From positions 558,001 to 622,000 of the forward strand of contig NZ_RAIR01000001.1 of the NCBI RefSeq assembly GCF_003625485.1: a stretch of 64,000 bases of DNA, read 5' to 3'. The notes beneath the pieces are model-generated. The model was not told the DNA's origin. It saw only the letters and a program-made list of their open reading frames with translations, and searched no databases. Position 1 is the stretch's first letter, and each line of letters starts with the position of its first letter. This document shows positions 58,975 through 64,000 of this stretch, in pieces. The translations under genes were made by a program, and so were the position numbers. Source of the DNA: Butyrivibrio sp. CB08 (lineage in GTDB: Bacteria; Bacillota; Clostridia; Lachnospirales; Lachnospiraceae).

Positions 58975-59254
58975 GAAAAATACCTCCACATTTTTGTCCT
59001 GAAACATCGGATAAATTCACATAAAATTATTCTAATTTTTTTGCCTTCTGATGTCTATGGAATATAAGCATTTGTGCGGTTTTTTCAAGGTTTTCTTCAA
59101 TCATTAAAAATGTTTGTGCAATCCACAATTTTTGTCTTTAATGACGGGAGATTTCGTGGTATACTATCTCAGGTATTTGGTTTAAAAAGGGGCTATAAGC
59201 TTATGCGTATAGCTTCTTTTGTAGTTTATTTTTTTGTTTTAAAGGGTAAGAGAA

Positions 59255-60661
59255 TTGAGCAATACAAGATCTGTGAGCTATAGGAATAATGACAGGAGCT
59301 ATAGCCGTAATGTAAAACTTAAAAAGCGCAGGAGAAGATCCCGTGTAAATACTAAGAGGATTGCAATAATTGCAGCAACAACACTTGTAGCAGTTGCAGC
59401 AGGCTATGTGATCTACAACCACCTTCCTGTGGTTAAGGTTAATAAGGCAATCGCAGCAGGAGATAAGTATACACAGGATGCTGATTACCAGGCAGCTATT
59501 GATTCATATTCAGAAGCTATTGAAATAGACAAGCACTCCGTAACTGCATACAGCAACATGGCTGGTGCTTACCTTAGCATAGACGACTATGAATCAGCCA
59601 AGGAAACACTCTATAACGGCTTTGTAGAAACTGAGAATGAAGGCCTTTTAGACAACTATCACGCAGTGATCCTCAATGAGGCAGTTGGCGTACTCAATGA
59701 ACAGAACGCTGATATGAGTACAGTTCTTTCAATTTTAGATGTACTCAAAGAGGACAACAGCAGCAGCGACGCAGTGCAGCTCCTTGATTCAGCTTACTCA
59801 AGAGTATTTGATGATACTTACAGCTACGATGTAAACGCTCTTTTTAGAGCTGACAGTGTAACTTCTACTGAAGGAAGTGCAACTTTTTCATACGCGGATT
59901 ATGAGTCTTTTGTAAAAGAGCTTCTTGCTATATACAGTGCTGCTCCTACGGATGAGCTCAAGGAAGTCATTCTTAAATACGCTACACCAGGAGAAAACTC
60001 TTTTACCATTTCTCTGGATGATGCAGGCAGCTACAATGAACTCCTTGCAAGCGTTGAGAGCAGTGTGGGAAGCAACGACAGTATCTCTTCAATGAGAAAC
60101 TGCCTCAGCAACGCATCTGATGTTCTAGGTATCTTTAGTGGTATTTTTGAACAGCTTGATGTAGGCAATGTGGATGAGCTTAGAGGATTTGTTGTTTCAG
60201 ATGAGTATCTTGGACTTAGGGATATTTTCCTCAATGACCTTGAGACTCCTCAGGAGAACACCACTTACGTTCCCATCAGCAGAGAGGCTATCATCCTTAA
60301 CAACAAGGATGGTCAGTGGACATACAGATTCCTTGATTTTGAAGAGAATCCTGCTACTAGTGGTGTTATTACACTTTGGGCTAACTTCTTTGAGGATGAC
60401 GGAGTTCAGAGAAATTCTATCTCCTATGAGCCTGGAGCTATTGATGGTAACATCTATCCACATACCAAGTACTCAGTTACTTACCTCCGCAGCTACATCA
60501 CATCAGGTAAGGCTACCAAGGTTCCTAAGATGAACTACAGGCTTGATACTACAGTTACTACAGAGGATGGTCAGCAGATCGAGACTATCGTTGGTGACTG
60601 GGGCGGCGAGAACGAGTGGACCATGGATATCGAAACAATTGAGTCAAGAATAAGAGCATAA
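59255..60661 (+). CDS. Membrane-anchored TPR protein
   Basis: A 468-residue protein. A very basic N-terminal tail (KLKKRRRRSR) precedes one membrane segment (about residues 36-55, IAIIAATTLVAVAAGYVIY), so the bulk should be outside the cell. Residues about 68-140 are two or three TPR units (AIDSYSEAIEIDKHSVTAYSNMAGAY). The rest, ending in a beta-rich domain (WTYRFLDFEENP), is not recognised. It may scaffold envelope proteins. The start is taken as TTG 59255, with AAAGGGTAAGAG upstream; no ATG lies near. It is 13 bases upstream of the thiN gene. Confidence 0.78.
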   Translation: MSNTRSVSYRNNDRSYSRNVKLKKRRRRSRVNTKRIAIIAATTLVAVAAGYVIYNHLPVVKVNKAIAAGDKYTQDADYQAAIDSYSEAIEIDKHSVTAYSNMAGAYLSIDDYESAKETLYNGFVETENEGLLDNYHAVILNEAVGVLNEQNADMSTVLSILDVLKEDNSSSDAVQLLDSAYSRVFDDTYSYDVNALFRADSVTSTEGSATFSYADYESFVKELLAIYSAAPTDELKEVILKYATPGENSFTISLDDAGSYNELLASVESSVGSNDSISSMRNCLSNASDVLGIFSGIFEQLDVGNVDELRGFVVSDEYLGLRDIFLNDLETPQENTTYVPISREAIILNNKDGQWTYRFLDFEENPATSGVITLWANFFEDDGVQRNSISYEPGAIDGNIYPHTKYSVTYLRSYITSGKATKVPKMNYRLDTTVTTEDGQQIETIVGDWGGENEWTMDIETIESRIRA

Positions 60662-60674
60662 TATCGGAGCTTTT

Positions 60675-61337
60675 ATGGAACCTAAATGCGTCATTATATC
60701 TGCAGGCAGTTTTCCTAATATAGATATAGATCTTAACGAAGGTGATCTTTGCATAGCATGTGATGCTGGATTTAAGTATGCTCAGCAGCTTGGAATACTT
60801 CCAGATCTCATAGTGGGAGATTTTGATTCAGCAGCTGAGGCGGGGATTGACGTACTAAGGGGAATTGAAGAGATTGCTCAGCACGATCCTTCAAGGATAG
60901 TTAAACTTGAAGTCAAAAAAGACGATACAGACACGCTTAAGGCCGTTAAGATAGGCCTTTCCAAGGGGTACAGAAAGTTTTACCTGTATGGGGCCCTTGG
61001 AGGAAGGCGGTTTGATCATTCCTTTGCCAATATCCAGACTCTTTTATATATAAAGAGAAATGGTGGCACAGGATATATTATGGATGCAGACACCATGCTG
61101 ATGGTGGCTGAAAATGAGACCATTCATTTCCACAGAGGAAATACTGGTATGCTGTCAGTATTTTCGTTATCAGAGGTTTCAAAAGGCGTAACTCTTAAGG
61201 GACTTATGTACAATTTAAGTGGGGCTACGCTGACAAGTGATTTTCCGCTAGGGACTAGTAACGAATTTATCATCGATGAGGAGGCAGAGATCACCGTAGA
61301 GGATGGAACGCTTTTGATCACGGTGTTCTGGGGATAA
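60675..61337 (+). CDS. thiN: Thiamine diphosphokinase
   Basis: A 220-residue enzyme that transfers pyrophosphate from ATP to thiamine to give thiamine diphosphate. Motifs are CDAGFKYAQQLGILPDLIVGDFDS, KDDTDTLKAVKIGLSKGY and LGGRRFDHSFANIQTL, then a C-terminal sandwich that binds thiamine (KGVTLKGLMYNL). Length is normal. ATG 60675 follows ATATCGGAGCTTTT. The next gene begins three bases after the stop. In many Firmicutes it follows ribosome-biogenesis genes (rsgA, rpe); here it does not. Confidence 0.95.
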   Translation: MEPKCVIISAGSFPNIDIDLNEGDLCIACDAGFKYAQQLGILPDLIVGDFDSAAEAGIDVLRGIEEIAQHDPSRIVKLEVKKDDTDTLKAVKIGLSKGYRKFYLYGALGGRRFDHSFANIQTLLYIKRNGGTGYIMDADTMLMVAENETIHFHRGNTGMLSVFSLSEVSKGVTLKGLMYNLSGATLTSDFPLGTSNEFIIDEEAEITVEDGTLLITVFWG

Positions 61338-61339
61338 TT

Positions 61340-63052
61340 ATGTTGTGGGTTCAAAAGTTAAAGAGTGCTGCAAAGGGAGTTCTTAAGGAGCACCTTATTT
61401 CTGTTTGCGTATGTTTTGTCGCCTGTCTTTTGGCTGGTATATCAGAAGATATCAAAAGTGGCAAGGTGATAGAGTTCTTATATTTCTTTCTGTTTCTGAT
61501 GCTTCCATGCCTTGTAACTATTGAAGCGTGTTATCAGTACAGGATCAAAAGGGGTAGTGACCAGTATAAGCTTAATGTGAAGACTTCACTGCCTTATCTT
61601 GTGTATTTCTGCATTTCTTTATTTATCTGTTTTACTTTTGAATATTTGACTATATTTAAACATGAAGAGTCTGTAAATAAGAGCGGAAGCTTATACACCA
61701 CCCATGTTTATCTCACAAGATTTCTTTTTGTTTATATCGTGATATCAGTAATAGGAGCGATTTACTTTTTCTATAAGAACTCGGATCGCAGCCTTGAACA
61801 GTACAGTGTCAGGGCTTTTCTTGGCGTGGTCAAAGCAGGATTTTTGTATGGTGTAGTGGCGCTTGGAAGTCTTTGCCTTATCTATGCTTTCCAGGCTCTT
61901 TTGTTTGACTTTGAAACCTTCTGGATCATAGAGATGCTCATTATGGCAGTATTTCTTTTCCCGGGGATTCTCATTGGACTATCTAAGATCACAGACGGTA
62001 TGGCCAAGTTTGCCAAGGTACTTATGGGATATGTCCTGCCTGTGATCGTGGCCCTTGCATGTGCAATTGTTTATATCTATATCGTAAAGATAATAGTCTT
62101 AAGGAGCATGCCATCCAATGAGGCATTTGCCATAATGACAGGAATCTTTGCTTCGGGATTATTTATCTGGACTTTTGCACAGGGCTGTACAGAGGATCCG
62201 GTTCATAAGTATCTGTTATATTTCCCGGTTGTCTTTGCGCCATTTATTGTGGTTCAGATCATTTCTCTTTCCATGAGAGTTGCGCAGTACGGCCTTACAA
62301 AGAGCAGATACTTAGGAGTCCTTCTCATTGTGTTCGAGCTTATTTACGTGGGCTATTATGTTTTGTGCCTTCTGAAAAAGAAAGGGGTGTCGGGATTTCT
62401 TTTCCTGATGCTGATTGCTCCCTTTGTGATCTATTTCCTGGTGCCTGGCATCAATATGTACAGTGCTGTCACGGCTTCCCAGGCAAAGGTTGTCAGTGCT
62501 TATCTTAAGGAACATGCGAGCGGAGCAGAGGGGTCAATATCGATCAATTCAGCCAGATCAGCCATGTATCAGATAAAAAACGACGGAAGTCTTGAAGGCA
62601 TGAAATATATTGAGCAGCTTAAGGGGAAGTATTCACAAGACATGATCATTTCATTAAATACCGGCAGTAACTTTGATTCCATTAAAGAGGATCAGACATC
62701 GATTTCCGTATATAACAGTGACCCGGTAGTAGATGTATCAGCTTATAAATTCTTTAAAGTGGCTGAAGTATCAATTTACAACAAATCAGTAGATCCAGGT
62801 AAAGTGCCTGTATATCAGGACTATGACAAGACTAAGAGTCTTGGCTATGTGGATCTCGAGGAGACAATTACAGAACTTAAGAAACTTTCTCAGGACAATG
62901 CTGGGTCTGATAAAAAGAGAGAGGTTATTGATAAGGTCATCCCTATGGAGAATGGCGCAGGTCTTTATATCTATGATCTTGACGCTCAGGTACTTGATAA
63001 TGGGGAGCTTGATTCCATCAGTTATAGTGCATATTACCTTTACAACAACTAA
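61340..63052 (+). CDS. DUF4153 polytopic membrane protein
   Basis: A 570-residue protein with about twelve membrane segments in the first 380 residues and a hydrophilic C-terminal part of about 185 residues (from VPGINMYSAV on). It matches the DUF4153 family of bacterial membrane proteins with unknown function. An upstream neighbour (thiN) is three bases away, so they are co-transcribed; a functional link to thiamine is not implied. No ribosome site is clear before ATG 61340 (GGGGATAATT overlaps the thiN stop), consistent with translational coupling. Confidence 0.8.
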   Translation: MLWVQKLKSAAKGVLKEHLISVCVCFVACLLAGISEDIKSGKVIEFLYFFLFLMLPCLVTIEACYQYRIKRGSDQYKLNVKTSLPYLVYFCISLFICFTFEYLTIFKHEESVNKSGSLYTTHVYLTRFLFVYIVISVIGAIYFFYKNSDRSLEQYSVRAFLGVVKAGFLYGVVALGSLCLIYAFQALLFDFETFWIIEMLIMAVFLFPGILIGLSKITDGMAKFAKVLMGYVLPVIVALACAIVYIYIVKIIVLRSMPSNEAFAIMTGIFASGLFIWTFAQGCTEDPVHKYLLYFPVVFAPFIVVQIISLSMRVAQYGLTKSRYLGVLLIVFELIYVGYYVLCLLKKKGVSGFLFLMLIAPFVIYFLVPGINMYSAVTASQAKVVSAYLKEHASGAEGSISINSARSAMYQIKNDGSLEGMKYIEQLKGKYSQDMIISLNTGSNFDSIKEDQTSISVYNSDPVVDVSAYKFFKVAEVSIYNKSVDPGKVPVYQDYDKTKSLGYVDLEETITELKKLSQDNAGSDKKREVIDKVIPMENGAGLYIYDLDAQVLDNGELDSISYSAYYLYNN

Positions 63053-63074
63053 TTATTAAGGTTTTGTTAAATGC

Positions 63075-63104
63075 TTGTCATTTAACCTGACTATGAGATA
63101 TACT
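63075..63104 (+). promoter_or_regulatory. Promoter of gpmI
   Basis: TTGTCA (63075-63080) and TATACT (63099-63104), 18 bases apart, about 60 bases before the start codon. Confidence 0.7.
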
Positions 63105-63164
63105 ATGCAAGGAAATTGTAATAATGTTTTTTGAGCTTATAGCTTGGAATGGAGGATATAAATA

Positions 63165-64000
63165 ATGAGAGGTTCAAAACCTACAGTTCTTTTAATACTT
63201 GACGGATATGGAATCAATGAGAATCCAGAGGCTAATGCAATTGCAATGGCTAACACACCAGTTATGGATGCTCTTGAGAGAGATTATCCTTTCGTAAAGG
63301 GTTATGCTTCAGGTCTTGCAGTAGGACTTCCAGATGGACAGATGGGTAACTCAGAGGTTGGCCATATGAACATGGGAGCTGGCCGTATCGTATACCAGGA
63401 GCTTACAAGAATCACCAAGTCAATTGAGGACGGAGATTTCTTTACTAATGAAGGCCTTATGGCAGCTATCAATAACTGCAAGGAAAAAGACTCTGCACTT
63501 CATATGTATGGTCTTGTTTCTGACGGAGGCGTTCACAGCCACATCACACACATCTATGGACTTTTAGAGCTTGCTAAAAAGAACGGCCTTAAGAAGGTAT
63601 ATGTTCACTGCTTCCTCGATGGAAGAGACACACCACCTGAGAGTGGTATCGACTTCGTCCAGCAGCTTGAGGACAAGATGAAGGAACTTGGCATCGGTGA
63701 AGTTGCTTCAATTTCTGGCCGTTACTACGCTATGGACAGAGATAACAACTATGACAGAGTAGAGATCGCATACAATGCTCTTACTAAGGGCGAGGGCAAC
63801 AAGGCTAATTCTGCTCACGAGTGCATGGTTAACACATACAAGGATGGCAAGACAGACGAGTTCGTTGTTCCTACAGTTATCATGAAGAATGGTGCTCCTG
63901 TAGCAACAATCAAGGACGGCGATTCAATTATCTTCTACAACTTCCGTCCTGACAGAGCAAGAGAGATCACACATTGCTTCTGCGATGATGATTTTGATAA
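63165..64000 (+). CDS. gpmI: 2,3-bisphosphoglycerate-independent phosphoglycerate mutase (partial)
   Basis: The first 278 codons of a gene that runs off the window; no stop is reached. The product interconverts 3- and 2-phosphoglycerate in glycolysis through a phospho-serine and two manganese ions. LLILDGYGINENPEANAIA holds the first metal Asp, and QMGNSEVGHMNMGAGRIVYQ has the catalytic Ser (GNSEVGH). LVSDGGVHSHITH, FLDGRDTPPESG and SGRYYAMDRDNNYDR are further hallmarks. ATG follows GGAATGGAGGATATAAAT. It has its own promoter. Confidence 0.97.
   Translation, partial: MRGSKPTVLLILDGYGINENPEANAIAMANTPVMDALERDYPFVKGYASGLAVGLPDGQMGNSEVGHMNMGAGRIVYQELTRITKSIEDGDFFTNEGLMAAINNCKEKDSALHMYGLVSDGGVHSHITHIYGLLELAKKNGLKKVYVHCFLDGRDTPPESGIDFVQQLEDKMKELGIGEVASISGRYYAMDRDNNYDRVEIAYNALTKGEGNKANSAHECMVNTYKDGKTDEFVVPTVIMKNGAPVATIKDGDSIIFYNFRPDRAREITHCFCDDDFD

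Noticed and set aside
59008..59254. TPP riboswitch linked to thiN
   Set aside because: The spacer lacks the CUGAGA and ACCUGA-type core motifs, and thiN lies one gene further on.

Overview
The window reads as a chromosome segment of an anaerobic Firmicute of the family Lachnospiraceae, most likely a rumen or gut plant-fibre degrader of the Butyrivibrio/Pseudobutyrivibrio kind. The reasons are the gene families (GH120, GH43, rhamnogalacturonan acetylesterase, uronate isomerase and altronate dehydratase, DUF6320, DUF6449, DUF1667, short YtrA-type GntR), the AT-rich spacers with AGGAGG ribosome sites, and Gram-positive lipoprotein signals. The genus is an inference. No phage genes, intact insertion sequence, rRNA or CRISPR array was found.

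Layout. 1-2.5 kb: PLP homeostasis protein, a small unknown, a membrane diguanylate-cyclase-like protein with a degenerate GADEF motif, and an unlisted 30-residue membrane peptide on the minus strand. 2.6-8.4 kb: a GH120 beta-xylosidase with an extra C-terminal part, then a tight trio (condensation/acetyltransferase-like protein, DUF6320 protein, pectinacetylesterase-like hydrolase). 8.4-10.6 kb: small unknowns and a GIY-YIG nuclease. 10.57-11.26 kb: a gene-free block that is one giant imperfect palindrome of about 680 bp. 11.3-18.7 kb: HTH-HD regulator, ABC exporter, DUF3048 protein, secondary alcohol dehydrogenase, CobW GTPase, membrane protein, cysteine hydrolase. 18.7-25.3 kb: complete glycerol locus (glpP, glpK, glpF, a GlpA-like dehydrogenase, an FAD partner, DUF1667), with two look-alike terminator hairpins that probably respond to GlpP. 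25.2-36 kb: an eight-gene transport cluster under a YtrA-like GntR regulator that mixes an ABC module, MalF/MalG-type permeases, a HlyD-like adaptor, a MacB-like periplasmic protein and a giant solute-binding lipoprotein. 36-38 kb: a 5TMR-HAMP-PP2C phosphatase gene split by one in-frame TAA. 38-40.2 kb: PRPP synthetase family gene, tRNA-Gly(CCC) with an elaborate fold-back repeat, and mscL. 40.2-53.5 kb: a uronate/pectin locus (LacI regulator, uxaC, divergent uxaA, sugar ABC importer, rhamnogalacturonan acetylesterase, GH43, ABC exporter, TIM-barrel epimerase) sharing a 14-bp operator. 53.5-64 kb: housekeeping genes (cNMP-binding protein, tmcAL, ackA, RpiB-like isomerase, TPR protein, thiamine diphosphokinase, DUF4153 protein, start of gpmI).

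How it fits together. The fibre genes would release and import acetylated pectin/xylan fragments and feed uronates through UxaC and UxaA. The glp locus takes in and oxidises glycerol. Acetate kinase and the phosphoglycerate mutase serve central fermentation. The strongest unexplained items are the giant palindrome at 10.57-11.26 kb, which abuts an apparently leaderless GIY-YIG nuclease gene, and the hybrid transport cluster at 25-36 kb.
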